The notes: generated from the letters alone by a model not told the origin. A stretch of 64,000 bases of DNA from Prostheceraeus crozeri (GCA_907163375.1 CAJQUW010001771.1:1-64000); one strand, 5' to 3'; numbered from the stretch's first letter, positions 41,201 through 50,290 are shown. Numbers and translations are program-made.

Positions 41201-42811
41201 TCTTTGTAAATCTTTTTCAGACTGTTGATAATTTTGATTGAATATTTTCAGCTGTTGTTCATATTCATTATTATATTGTTCTTTATATTGTTGTTGACAT
41301 TTTTTTAAACATTCACTTAATTCTTTATTTTCTTCATTATTTAATTCTTTATTGTCTTTAATTAATTCTTGAATCGTTTCTATCTTATTTTGATATTTAT
41401 GGCCATATTCTTGTACTAATATTTTTGTTTGTTGTTGATAATCTGTTTTACATTTTTGTAAAATTTCATTTAAATTTTGTAATTTTTGTTGATATTCTAA
41501 AGATACAGATAAATAATCGGAATCATAATCATACTTATAATTACGTCCTTTATAATTATTATGATTAATCATTATTGGTGATAGTGTTTTAACAATTTGA
41601 AATTTTTCAGTACATATTATATTTCCTTGGTAAAAAATATTATGATGCATGTAATTTCCTCTATCATTATATACTATTTCTGATTGACATAAATTTTTAT
41701 TATTCAAATAAAATTTTTTTGAATCCGAGTAAAGTGGAGTAATTTTACCAATAGAAACATAATTCACATTTAATTCAAAAACATTTACTTCTATTAAATT
41801 TTTATTCTTTTTATGAAACTTTTTTAACCTATTATAATCATATGGAAATTCATCTAAACCATCCGAAAGATCAAATTCATTTATGTATTCTTCTTTATTG
41901 TAATGACTTAGTCTTTCTTTATGATATTCTGCAGGATGTAAATGTGCTATAATACTCCACAGAAAACAATAATCATCTTCATTTTTTATGTTGATTATTT
42001 GTGGTGAACTGAAAGGTAAAGGAGGAACATAACTACCACCAGTATTATTTTTATATTTATCAATTACTATTTTCTTAGATAGTATTTTAACAAATCTCCA
42101 ACCAGATTCACGTAACTGGGCTTCAATTATACAATTTTCTAATTTAAGTATCATCAATTCAAATATGGGTTGTATATCATTTACATTATGAATTTCTTGT
42201 GAATTTGTAAAATGTCCTTGTATTATTTCTTCAGGAATTCCATCAGGTCCATTTTTTGTATAAAGTACTTCTACATTCATATAACATTTGAAAGATTTCT
42301 TAAATATTTTGAAAAAGTTTTTTAATACATTATAAAAAGTTTCATCGGTTTCATTATGTTCAACGGGCGAAGCCCTGGAAGACATCTCCGATGTCCCGTG
42401 CACAGATTCATTAAATAAATATTTTATATTTGTTAATGGCGAAGCCCTGGAAGACATCTTTGATGTCCCGTGTTCCGCTTCATCGGTTCGTTCAGCTTCA
42501 TCAAATTCATCAGTATCGCTAAATAAATATCTTCCATCTGGTACGAGCCAAGCCCTAGAACCTTCGGTTTGTATGGTCTCATCTTCACTATTAAAAACTG
42601 AATGTGAATAATCATCAAACATTTTTTTAACTTTTATATCAGTAGGCAATGTTTCTAGATAGTTTTTATAACTATTTAATTTTAATATATTTCCTTCATC
42701 AACTCGATCTACATTTTGTAAATGCAATTTACTATTTAAATGAGATTGATAACTTCTTTTTGTTTGCAACTTTTTTTTACATAAGTTACAATAAAACTTG
42801 GTATTTTCCAT
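38246..42811 (-). CDS. POLB: Protein-primed DNA polymerase B, inner Polinton, looks whole
   Basis: 1521 codons uninterrupted. Two C2H2-type fingers (FYCNLCKKKLQTKRSYQSHL at the N-terminus and FPCLQCMTSFRTKEELNRHL near residue 600) flank a long Gln/Lys-rich coiled coil. The exonuclease motifs are CDFEAY, YNGSKYDFH and YLQIDVLILADLF. A Cys-pair plus DHDHLNG insert follows the pattern of the group. Polymerase motifs are YYDFNSLYSSCM, KLMNNAFYGKTLENV and FTDTDSVFLE. Three copies of a 12-residue peptide HGTSEMSSRASP (one with K for E) come from in-frame hairpin repeats at about 40808, 42365 and 42438, all in linker regions. The length exceeds that of typical Polinton polymerases because of the coiled coil. 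Confidence 0.95.
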   Translation of the reverse strand: MENTKFYCNLCKKKLQTKRSYQSHLNSKLHLQNVDRVDEGNILKLNSYKNYLETLPTDIKVKKMFDDYSHSVFNSEDETIQTEGSRAWLVPDGRYLFSDTDEFDEAERTDEAEHGTSKMSSRASPLTNIKYLFNESVHGTSEMSSRASPVEHNETDETFYNVLKNFFKIFKKSFKCYMNVEVLYTKNGPDGIPEEIIQGHFTNSQEIHNVNDIQPIFELMILKLENCIIEAQLRESGWRFVKILSKKIVIDKYKNNTGGSYVPPLPFSSPQIINIKNEDDYCFLWSIIAHLHPAEYHKERLSHYNKEEYINEFDLSDGLDEFPYDYNRLKKFHKKNKNLIEVNVFELNVNYVSIGKITPLYSDSKKFYLNNKNLCQSEIVYNDRGNYMHHNIFYQGNIICTEKFQIVKTLSPIMINHNNYKGRNYKYDYDSDYLSVSLEYQQKLQNLNEILQKCKTDYQQQTKILVQEYGHKYQNKIETIQELIKDNKELNNEENKELSECLKKCQQQYKEQYNNEYEQQLKIFNQNYQQSEKDLQRQIDLTHEICQDKFEKIKQTKQPAQANILYYQGHFILCKDVSIFTKTSDNTNFPCLQCMTSFRTKEELNRHLENCQQNEAVENTFPKDDYLEYNKWYFKNKIPFTIYCDFEAYNVNMTQNHGTSEMSSRASPDSVNYKYEKSASEQSKEKYLFEQKPLCWGMYIHSNYPELFKSEYYQYYGEDSSEMFTKTVEELQGRFSQLLETNIPMMPLTDEEKINFVNETNCYYCGKEFTKNYKNGRGRYLDKVKDHDHLNGLYRGAAHNSCNLNANKFKYNFVPLYFYNGSKYDFHLVMKDLFSSEKLQQHQINVLCKTEEEYFSMQLGCIRILDAFRFFTPYSLDVMGKTLKPEQCKILNKYNLKPLKGIFPYEYITGDKTCGSQSKTDFNSVNKIMEEKQLPPINKFTSTLKQSQLSEEDYAEAEKNWRELNCKTMYDYTMKYLQIDVLILADLFENFRDMCLEYYGIDPCYCYSTPGLTWLAGLKHTGVQADGSRTKSVKLKHYKENTYDKLLFFESGIRGGVSSVLGNRYVKCYNKKVNPQEYGIMKPLSPEEKEKILEIFRTKREGVERENAIDEFMRENYLLYYDFNSLYSSCMIQELPTGEMEWCNILDYQKTYDGNYNHGYIYEVDLVYPDEIKDKTKYFPFCPENKIPNIEDFSDYQKSIIPKKYRPTKKLMLTQSNKGKYVVGGRMLDWYLDHGMILTKIHRKLLYRKSRWLKDYIEFNIEKRKIAKRNKDDFGNVFFKLMNNAFYGKTLENVRNRQNIEIVYDKDRFQNLTRKPTYKRTTRFSDELCAVHLRRISVKHDKFNFIGFTILELAKLFMYRFIYDYLAPAYGKNYKLHFTDTDSVFLELTIPYNSTLVKEIDKIKDIIHPSDLCKVKDESEGNEDFITEAIFLKSKCYCYDTTNNIKTHKTLKVISKASVANQITFQDYKNALFNNEIKTACNYRLNSKKHKMYLKEEHKLALDPFDDKRKILPDGITTSPF
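40808..40843. repeat. In-frame double-hairpin repeat in polymerase gene
   Basis: GGGCGAAGCCC, then GGAAGACATCTCCGATGTCC and GTG. It encodes (minus strand) the peptide HGTSEMSSRASP between the second finger and the exonuclease domain. Confidence 0.9.
42365..42400. repeat. In-frame double-hairpin repeat in polymerase gene, copy 2
   Basis: Same 36-bp sequence as at 40808, same strand and frame, in the N-terminal linker. Confidence 0.9.
42438..42472. repeat. In-frame double-hairpin repeat in polymerase gene, copy 3
   Basis: One or two bases differ from the other copies (TCTTTGATGTC in place of TCTCCGATGTC). It lies only 37 bp from copy 2. A shorter relative with CCTTCGGTT follows at 42545-42569 and another at 43641-43667. 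Confidence 0.9.
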
Positions 42812-43002
42812 TTTTTTATTTTTTAAGGAAAAAATTGTGTTTTAATTTTAGATATAAACATTCTAATAACAATGCCTTGAGAGTTATTATATATTATTAT
42901 TATATATTTCACGTTCTTTAGTTATTTTATTAGTTTATAGTTTTTTAGTTTTTTTAGTTCGTTTTTTGGTTTATTTTCTTTATCATATTAAGTTTAATCA
43001 TA

Positions 43003-44399
43003 TTAAGTTTTATCATATAACGTTTTATCAAAAGATGATTTAAATTTATTTTTACTAACTATTGATTCTTCATCATCATCATCAATTGATTCTTGATCAT
43101 CATGATAAATTGTTTCTTCAACATCATAAATTACACTTTTTGGTATAGGATGCCATTCCCTGATAGGATACCATTCTCTTATTGGAATATCTAACTCTAA
43201 ATTACATCTTTTATCTGATAATAATATAATGGAGAAAAATATTGGTCTTTGATCTCTTTTGGAAAATTTAATAACACCACCATAATCTGAATCACTTTTA
43301 GTTTTTATTAAAGATGATAAAATTTTAAATTGATTAGATGTAAATCCTAATTTAAATTTTGTAGACCCGACACATAGTTGTCGAACAGTATCTTCAACTA
43401 TACCATCATTATTATTTTCAATTGTAAGAAAATGAAATTCAGATAAATTTTGATTATATGTAGTATTAATATCATGTACATCAGTATGAGATATAAATTT
43501 TTCTTCACTTAAATTTTTATAATTACTAATATTTTATAATCTTTTTTACCATTTACACCTTTTTCAGATGTTTCAGAATCATCTACATTATCATCATCTA
43601 TATTAACATCATCATAATTATTATAAGATTCTTTAAGATCGGGCAAAGCCCTAGAACCTTCGGTTCGTTTATTATGATTATGATTATGGTCATTGTTAAT
43701 AGTATAAGGTGTTGTCCACATATAAAGTTTTTCTTGTTGAGCTAAACCATTTATATAAGATTTTAACAAATTAATATTTAAATTTGAATATAATCCTATA
43801 TAAGTATCATCATCATATCTTTGGGGCATTTCTAATGTTTCTTGTTTATAAATTGTATCTCTGTAATAAACTTGACATAATAATTCTTCGTTATGTTTTT
43901 TACTCTCTATATGAATATTATATTGGTTTTGTTCATCAACAAATAACCTAATTTTTTCCTTGGAAAACGATTTTAATTTTTTAACTAATTCTTTAATATT
44001 GATATAATTAATAATTTTATTTTCTATCCACTCAGTATTACTAATCGGTAAAACTGCTCTAATGAATCCATAAACATTATTATGACCAATGATTACCATA
44101 TTTTCTTTATTCAATTCTACATACGCAACATCATTATATTTACTTACTATATCCATAAATTTTATAAATGGATCACCTGGAAATAAACAATAATTAGTTT
44201 CTATAGAAGGTAAACCTTTTGTTTGTTCTCTAAATATTTCTGCTTGTAATTCAAATAAAATATTAACATCTATACATGGATTTGTAATAGTATTATTATT
44301 ATTATTATCAAAACATTTATTTTCAAATCCCGTTGATCTCGTCGAATAAGAAGAATAGGATGAAGTGGGCGAATATAATATTTTTAAATTTGGATTTTC
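43003..44399 (-). pseudogene. Possible sliding-clamp (PCNA-like) protein, inner Polinton, broken
   Basis: The N-terminal part has FIKFMDIVSKYNDVAYVELN, then MVIIGHNNVYGFIRAVLP, a helix-strand-strand pattern like the first lobe of PCNA. Later come ELVKKLKSFSKEKIRLFVD and, toward the end, GFTSNQFKILSSLIKTKS with DSDYGGVIKFSKRDQRPIFF, like a clamp C-terminal lobe, followed by an acidic tail. A clamp would hold the polymerase on DNA, and the gene lies next to it on the same strand. The resemblance is by eye only. A hairpin repeat lies within it. Broken, with about one or two breaks, and no clear ATG. Confidence 0.35.
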
Positions 44400-44478
44400 C
44401 AGTTTTTTATTTTTATTAGAAAAAATTTTATTTTTTTTATTTTTATTAGAAAAAATTTTATTTTTTTATTGTTAAAAA

Positions 44479-45342
44479 ATGATGTTACCAAATGTTGGTG
44501 GAGGTGCATATATCCCGAATAATCGTGAATTAGAAATAGAGATAGAAAATTATATCATGAAAACTGGAGACGTTTTATCTGGTCCATTGCATCTTTCTAT
44601 TCTTCCGCAACAAAATACAGAGTTGACAAATAAACAATATGTTGATACACAAATCAATGACTTAAAAGAAAAATATATAAACGATGTTTTGGTTCCACTG
44701 ATGAATGAATTAAAGTTGCTTAAACTTAATGACAAATCATTAAACGAAAAATTATTAAAACTTGATAAAAAGGATAGAGAGCTAGAAGCAGATATAGAAA
44801 AACTTTTTAAAAAGATTTCTGATCAATCAAAAATTTTAATATTACTTTCTTTAAATTTAAAATCTGCTGTAATTAAAAATAAACATCAGATAAAAATGTT
44901 AAAAGAACAATTAGAAGATGAAATAGAAAAACTACCTGAAAGAATTTAAAAAAATTTAAAGCAGTTACAAACTACATTCCAAAAAAGTGTTGATGAATTA
45001 AGTTCTAAAATTACTCAACAAATGAAACAGATGAATGGAATAATAAATGAAGTAAACTCACTTAATCAAAAAGTTGATAAAATGAAAACTCTTAAAATCA
45101 ATTTAGAAAATGAATTAAAGAAAAATTTACAAGAAAACTCTAAAGAAAATAAATAACAGTTAGATTCTGTTAAAAGACCATTAGATGTTCTTAAAATTAA
45201 GTTAAATGCTCTTAAAACGGCGTTGAAGATTAATCAGCAGAAAATGCAAGTTAATAGAAAAGAAATTAAAGTACATCACACGCTGCTTGACGCAATAGAT
45301 AAAGTGCAACAGTCAATTAATAAAGTTATCTCGAAGTTGTAG
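44479..45342 (+). pseudogene. Fibre-like coiled-coil protein, inner Polinton, broken
   Basis: Near the N-terminus, MKTGDVLSGPLHLSILPQQN is followed by ELTNKQYVDTQI. The pattern SGPL-x-L...P...(T)KQYVD is a common anchor of phage and viral tail-fibre proteins. The rest is almost pure coiled coil with heptads of Leu/Ile and Lys/Glu. This suggests a trimeric receptor-binding shaft without an obvious head domain. A Polinton attachment fibre would be consistent with an infectious ancestor. About two breaks. Confidence 0.5.
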
Positions 45343-45368
45343 TCCATTCACAAACGTAAATCTTAAAC

Positions 45369-45388
45369 GGACCAAAGGTCCTCAGGTT
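45369..45388. repeat. Hairpin repeat, partner of 48087-48106
   Basis: GGACCAAAGGTCCTCAGGTT here is exactly the complement of the sequence at 48087-48106. GGACCAAAGGTCC is itself a hairpin. Both copies are in intergenic spacers, 2.7 kb apart in opposite orientation. Confidence 0.85.
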
Positions 45389-45440
45389 ACTAACCAATCG
45401 TAAATATTTTTTTCCCAAAAGTCAAATTTAATCCTAAAAA

Positions 45441-45797
45441 ATGCCTATAATTTATAAACACAATCTTAAACATTTTGCTTCAAATCAAAAAATTGCTCAT
45501 GAACCATCTATGAAATCTGTTTACCATTATGACAGTGTAGAAACATTCGGAACACAAAAGTTCCTAGGCACCGCAGGTGCCATTCAAAAAGAAGGGGCTG
45601 GTATCTTTTCTGGTATTGGAAGTATCGTTAACTTAATTAAAAATAATAAAGATTTGATTACATCTGCTGCAAAAGGAGCAGCTGCTATAGGTAGTACAGC
45701 TAGTGCAATATCAAATGCTGTCAAGTCTCAAAACGAATTAAAACAACTAGAAGCTATTCGTAAACTTAGGAATGATTCCGAAGAACTAAAAATTTAA
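45441..45797 (+). CDS. Small Gly/Ala-rich membrane-active protein, inner Polinton
   Basis: 118 codons. Residues 46-95 are Gly/Ala/Ile-rich (GAGIFSGIGSIVNLIKNN, then AAKGAAAIGSTASAISNAV), a pattern seen in amphipathic lytic or fusion-like helices. A helical polar end follows. Sequence like AGAIQKEGAG before the helix could be a protease site. It may continue past the present stop. Related in plan to the gene at 47602-48084. Minor capsid or entry role inferred. Confidence 0.45.
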   Translation: MPIIYKHNLKHFASNQKIAHEPSMKSVYHYDSVETFGTQKFLGTAGAIQKEGAGIFSGIGSIVNLIKNNKDLITSAAKGAAAIGSTASAISNAVKSQNELKQLEAIRKLRNDSEELKI

Positions 45798-45840
45798 AAA
45801 AACTTTCAGAGGAAACAAAAAACAAAATTGCTAACATAGC

Positions 45841-45995
45841 TGTGGGGGAAACCTTGAGGAGCGGAGCTCCGTCTGATAGTAAACATAAGAAGAAATCAGG
45901 CGTAGCCATAGAACGTTCAATTGAAGAAATAAGAGGTAATGGTGTTAACAGCAACCTTCGGTTTAACCATCAAAGCTGTAGCGGAGCTGGTCTAG
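45841..45995. repeat. Cluster of small hairpin repeats in a spacer
   Basis: GAGCGGAGCTCCG, GGCGTAGCC, AACCTTCGGTTT and AGCTGTAGCGGAGCT follow one another in about 150 bp. These are the same kind of short GC-rich foldbacks with TTCG, GTA or AGC loops that occur at the other hairpin sites of this element. Confidence 0.65.
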
Positions 45996-46074
45996 CAAAA
46001 TTCTAAAATTATATTTTAGTAAAAATTTTTTCTGTCTGTGAGAAAAACAAAAAGTCAAATTATTTTTTATAAAA

Positions 46075-47408
46075 ATGTCTTCGCTTACCGAAAATAAATT
46101 TAGATTAGACGATCCTCCGTTCGTCAGTTGCAATCAAAAAAAGAATGACTATATAAGAATTGCTATGAATCCCGGATCTTCCAGTAGAGTAAATACTGGA
46201 GGTGATTTAATTTTTGAAGTTGATAATCAGCAGAGTTATTTATATTTACCTGATTCATTTTTACACTGTGAATATTCTTTGTATAGTGATGCCAATTTTA
46301 CAACACCATTACCAGATACCGATAATATTGCATTAGAGAATAATTTTTTTCCAAGATTATTTACACAAATGCGTTTAGATGTTGCAACTCAAAATATAGA
46401 AACAATAAGTGATTCTCCAGGTGTAATTGATACAATGCTTAGATTTGTAACAATTGGTGAAAATAATAAAAAGTATGAAATCGAAGGTTGGTTTCCTGAT
46501 ACTAATGATGGTATAATTATAGATGATTTAACTCACGCTGGAACAGATGCAGCAGGAATTGCGAAAGATGTAAAAAATATTGCAAATCATTTAAATAAAA
46601 CAAACAATAGTGCATATAAAGAAAGACGTGAATTTAACAAGAAAAGTAAACAGCCAGTAAATTCGTCATTGTCTCCATTATTCGGATATTTAGATTATGA
46701 CAAAATATCATATCAATTAAAATTTAAATTAATAATTCATCGTACAGCAAATAATGAATTAATCTTTTTTGGCAAGACTTGAAAAAAAGCATATTTAAAA
46801 ATTGATAGACTTGAATGGTGGATTAAGCATATTACTCCTAGTTTAGAGATTGAAACAGCTATTGCAAAAAGATTAAATACTAACAAACCAATTCCAGTAA
46901 ATTTTCTAAAGCGTACTGCTAGTTCAGTAACTTTTCCGAACAAAGATTTAACTGGCATTTTACTAGAACTGCGAATACTCCAAGATATTTATTGCTAACT
47001 TTTCAAAGAAATAATTCTCCAAGTTTTGATAAGAACAATAATCTTTTTCATATTAATACAATTCGAAGTTTACAAGTTACATTAAATCAAACCCGATATC
47101 CAATTGATCCATTAAGATTCGATGATACCAATAATCAATTTATGGAAGGATATGATTCTTATCGAAATCTTTGTATAGAATTTGGAGTTGAACCACAATT
47201 AACTCCTGGAGATTGGAGACATTTATATCCTGTTTTCTGTTTCGATTTAAGTGCACAATCTGAAGATATTATCAAGACTGGTTGTGATGTAACAATTAAT
47301 ATTGAAAAGAAAGAATCCACAACTTCATTGATGGCTTATGGTTTATTGCTAGAAGATGCAAAATATTCTATTGAAATTCTTAATGGAAAGATGGCAAGGA
47401 TTAATTAA
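46075..47408 (+). pseudogene. MCP: Major capsid protein (double jelly-roll), inner Polinton, broken
   Basis: The N-terminal part carries LIFEVDNQQSYLYLPDSFLH, then FFPRLFTQMRLDVATQNIE and GVIDTMLRFV, and LKFKLIIHRT where the first barrel ends. The second part carries LNQTRYPIDPLRFDDTNNQF and HLYPVFCFDLSAQSEDI, typical of the second barrel and C-terminal strand. The order follows other Polinton hexon-like proteins. Broken, with about two breaks. It lies on the same strand as the minor capsid and integrase genes. Confidence 0.75.
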
Positions 47409-47600
47409 TTTTTTTTCATAACTAGAATAGATTAAAGTTTTTTGGTAACTTAAAATTTTTTCATAACTTGAATAGATTAAAATTTTTGATAACTTAAAAT
47501 TTTTCATAACTAGAATAGATTAAAATTTTTCGTAACTTAAAAATTTATTCATAACTAGAATAGATTAAAATTTTTGATAACTTAAAATTTTTTTATTAAA
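47409..47600. repeat. Tandem repeat, four or five units of about 42 bp
   Basis: The unit TCATAACTAGAATAGATTAAAATTTTT-GTAACTTAAAATTTTT recurs with small length changes between the capsid gene and the next ATG (47602). It could hold the promoter of the downstream gene in several copies. Confidence 0.8.
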
Positions 47601-47601
47601 A

Positions 47602-48084
47602 ATGTCGCAAGCGAAAAGTAATAATAATAAAACTGTTGAATTAAAATTACGTAATATTGTTGACAAAAATACCCCTAAAACTATTACGATTAACAAAAAA
47701 AAGTATTACATAAGTAAACCAATGATAGAGAATATTCAATTACAAGAAGAAAAGAATGGCGGGATTCTCCCATTAATTCCTCTAATAATAGGTGGCATAG
47801 CAGCAGCAGGAAGTGTTGCAGGTGGGATAGCTGGTATTGTCCAAGCAGTAAATAAAAATAAATCAGAGAAGGCAGCATTAGAAGAACAAAAACGACATAA
47901 TAGAGAGTTAGAAAAAGTTGCTAGGGGTGAAGGAATAGTAGATAATTTTATTAGTAAATTAAAATTAGTTGATGAAGGAAAACGAGTTCTTAAAAATATT
48001 CTCCACAATGTTGATGATTTAATTGAAATTAAAGAAACTAAAGATGGTTCTGGAATATATCTAAGTCCTAGTATGATTCGGTAA
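47602..48084 (+). CDS. Minor capsid protein with membrane-active segment, inner Polinton
   Basis: 160 codons. A basic N-terminus with ITINKKKYYISKPMIENIQL is followed by NGGILPLIPLIIGGIAAAGS and more Gly/Ala-rich hydrophobic residues. A long helix comes next, and the last residues are GSGIYLSPSMIR. The Gly-Gly before the hydrophobic stretch is a plausible adenain cut, releasing an amphipathic peptide as in adenovirus pVI-like proteins. The SGIYLSP ending is seen in other Polinton minor capsid proteins as I recall them. Role inferred. Confidence 0.55.
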   Translation: MSQAKSNNNKTVELKLRNIVDKNTPKTITINKKKYYISKPMIENIQLQEEKNGGILPLIPLIIGGIAAAGSVAGGIAGIVQAVNKNKSEKAALEEQKRHNRELEKVARGEGIVDNFISKLKLVDEGKRVLKNILHNVDDLIEIKETKDGSGIYLSPSMIR

Positions 48085-48086
48085 TA

Positions 48087-48106
48087 ACCTCAGGACCTTT
48101 GGTCCA
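48087..48106. repeat. Hairpin repeat, partner of 45369-45388
   Basis: AACCTCAGGACCTTTGGTCC, complement of the upstream copy, three bases after the stop of the minor capsid gene, followed by another small foldback (CGGCTAAAGCCTCTG). Confidence 0.85.
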
Positions 48107-48165
48107 ATCGGCTAAAGCCTCTGAACAAGGTTCGATTAGGTAAAACATTTATTTTATCTTTTAAA

Positions 48166-48630
48166 ATGAATTCTACAAATTCCGAAAATTTAATTAAATT
48201 AAAAATTGCTAATTTAGATTTATTAAATTATCTATTAAACAAAAATAAAAACTCAAATTGTCAGCATATTGGAGGTGACATACAAAAAACATTAGAAAAC
48301 TTTCCTGGATTTATTTGGAGTAAATATTCGAAAGAAAAACATCTTCCCGGTCATTCATATACCGGTCCAGGAACTCGATTAGATATAAGACTAGATGAGA
48401 ATAATAATCCGAAACCAGGTGAAGAACCAATAAATAGAGTAGATGCCGCAGCTTAAGGCATGATTTAGCTTATCGAAATCATGATCTAAGTTCTCGACAT
48501 GCAGCTGATAAGAAGATGATTCAAGAATTAGATAGTATTCAAAATCCTACATTTATAGAAAAAATTGAAAGAATGTTTGTTAAGAAAGCTTTACAAGCTA
48601 AAATATTATTCGGTCAGGGTTTAAATGAAA
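48166..48630 (+). pseudogene. Phospholipase A2-like capsid domain, inner Polinton, broken
   Basis: HLPGHSYTGPGTRLD has the calcium-loop pattern YxGPG of parvovirus-type phospholipase A2. It is followed by a proline/asparagine segment (EEPINRVDAA) and, further on, the HD-x2-Y helix pattern of the catalytic His-Asp, then a helical end (SIQNPTFIEKIERMF). In parvoviruses this domain breaches endosomes, and Polintons carry a similar one. Broken, with about one break. Its C-terminal tail is in the same open frame as the integrase that follows. Confidence 0.7.
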
Positions 48631-48639
48631 CGACAGCAA

Positions 48640-49472
48640 AGCTGTCTGAGAGCAACGCTCGAACCTACGCGTCTGAAATTCACAAGGAATGTAGAAGGCC
48701 TAAATATTTATTGAAAGTAAAAGTATTTAATAAAGATGATATTTGGAGTGCTGATCTTATTCATATGCCGAATGAAAAAGATTATAAATACGCATTGACC
48801 GTTATAGATTTATATACACGATATGCTTGGGTAAAGCCTTTAAAAAATAAAAGTGGTCTATCAGTTAAATATGCGTTTGAAGAAATCTTTAAAGAAAGTA
48901 ATAAAAAGCCAAGTAAATTGTTTGTTGATAAAGGGTCGGAATTTTATAACCGAAACGTTCAGCCACTATTTGAAACTGTTTATTCAACTGAAAATGCAGG
49001 GAAGGCCGTATTGATAGAAAGATTCAATCGGACGTTAAAAAATAAATTATTCAAGAAATTTACTGAGCAAAGAAATCAGAAATGGTTGAAGATATTACCA
49101 GGAATTGTAGAGCAGTACAATAATAAAGTTCATTCTGGTATTGAAGAAACTCCAAAGAAGGCTTCTGACGATCCTAATTTAATACGAAAGAAAATATTCG
49201 AAAATAATTATTCGAACGAAAATAATAATTTGAATGAGAGTAATCCGAATTTGCAGAAACTTAAGCCGAAATTTAAAATTGGAGATAGAGTTAGAATATT
49301 TAAGTATAAGAATAAATTTGAAAAAGGCTTCGTCGGTTACTGGACTAAAGAAATATTTGAAGTTTGTAAAATAAATCAAACTTATCCGATTACTTACGAA
49401 ATCAAAGATTTAGATGATGAAAATATCAGAGGCCGATTTTATCAAAATGAATTACAACGAACTGATTTTTAA
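48640..49472 (+). CDS. INT: Retroviral-type integrase, inner Polinton
   Basis: The catalytic acids are in IWSADLIHM, LFVDKGSEF and VLIERFNRTLKN (D, D, E), with YTRYAWVKPLKNKSG between. An SH3-like C-terminal domain (FKIGDRVRIFKYKNKFEKGF) follows, and there is no chromodomain, unlike the outer integrase. The frame is continuous from the tail of the phospholipase-like gene through a hairpin repeat at about 48645-48694 (GACAGCAAAGCTGTC, GAGAGCAACGCTC). The integrase may therefore be translated from its own start inside this stretch or as a fusion. Core looks whole. Confidence 0.85.
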
Positions 49473-49528
49473 TTATCATTATTATTATTATTATTGGAAC
49501 TAACGTTTCGGGAATGAAATTCCCTTGT

Positions 49529-49556
49529 TAGGCGTAGCCATAGAACCTACGGTTCG
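49529..49556. repeat. Hairpin repeat between integrase and protease genes
   Basis: AGGCGTAGCC followed by AGAACCTACGGTTC, two foldbacks, overlapping the end of the minus-strand protease gene. The same pair with one loop change is at about 45899. Confidence 0.75.
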
Positions 49557-50038
49557 TTCAATTCTAACATAATATCAAGAAATGGTACTCCTTGTTGTAA
49601 TTTCAATAAAACATAAAGACATAATTGACCACAGTAAGTAGTTCCTGGTTTTTGAATTTGAAATGTATTATAAATTCCATTGCCAAGTAATTTTTTGACT
49701 TCGTTTGTAGGTGGAAGTCCATAAGAGTCGAACCAATAGTTCTCAGCCTCCGGGCGGTCGAAATAGTAATTATCTCGATTTTTATTAAAGATACCTGCAG
49801 ACCAATGTATTCCTTTTTCATCTGACGTATGAAGATTTGTAATGAAATTTATAGTTATTGATGGAACTTTGTTCCGGGAACTGAAGGTTCCTGTTGGCTT
49901 ATTTTTTAAGAATTGTAATTCGCCTCTCATTAGAACATGAAAATTCTTTATTCCTAATTCATTTGCGATTTTCTTTAGGTCGAAATTTGTCGTGGTTTGC
50001 GTTCCATATAATTTAAATAACTCCTTTATGTTGCTCAT
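49547..50038 (-). CDS. PRO: Adenain-like cysteine protease, inner Polinton
   Basis: 163 codons. The N-terminal 45 residues are helical (FKLYGTQTTTNFDLKKIANE). The catalytic His is in IHWSAGIF, the acidic partner in YWFDSYG, and the Cys in TTYCGQLCLYVLLKL, the C5 order. Length matches the family. A hairpin repeat at 49865-49892 lies in frame after residue 45. A partial second copy of the N-terminal part lies upstream at 50291-50545. Looks whole. Confidence 0.8.
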   Translation of the reverse strand: MSNIKELFKLYGTQTTTNFDLKKIANELGIKNFHVLMRGELQFLKNKPTGTFSSRNKVPSITINFITNLHTSDEKGIHWSAGIFNKNRDNYYFDRPEAENYWFDSYGLPPTNEVKKLLGNGIYNTFQIQKPGTTYCGQLCLYVLLKLQQGVPFLDIMLELNEP

Positions 50039-50074
50039 TTTATAATAAAAAAATTTCTTAAGGGACCCCTAGAA

Positions 50075-50241
50075 GTCAGAAGGGATTTCAAACTGTTCTC
50101 TAATGATGACTTTCCTTACTACTTAGTCAGAAGGGGGTATTGATTTAAAACTGTTTCATAATGATGTCTTTCCTTACTACGTAGTCAGAAGGGGGGTATT
50201 GATTTAAAACTGTTCTCTAATGATGTCTTTCCTTACTACTT
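50075..50241. repeat. Tandem repeat, three units of about 58 bp
   Basis: AGTCAGAAGGG and TTTAAAACTGTTCTCTAATG and TCTTTCCTTACTACTTA recur three times upstream of the protease gene, probably where its promoter lies. Confidence 0.85.
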
Positions 50242-50290
50242 ATTCGATTTTGAAATGATTTAATTTAATCTAAATTAAAACGTTACATTG

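Noticed and set aside
47409-47600. Regularly spaced repeats considered as a CRISPR-like array
   Set aside because: The units are directly adjacent with no unique spacers, and the setting is a eukaryotic element. It is an ordinary tandem repeat.
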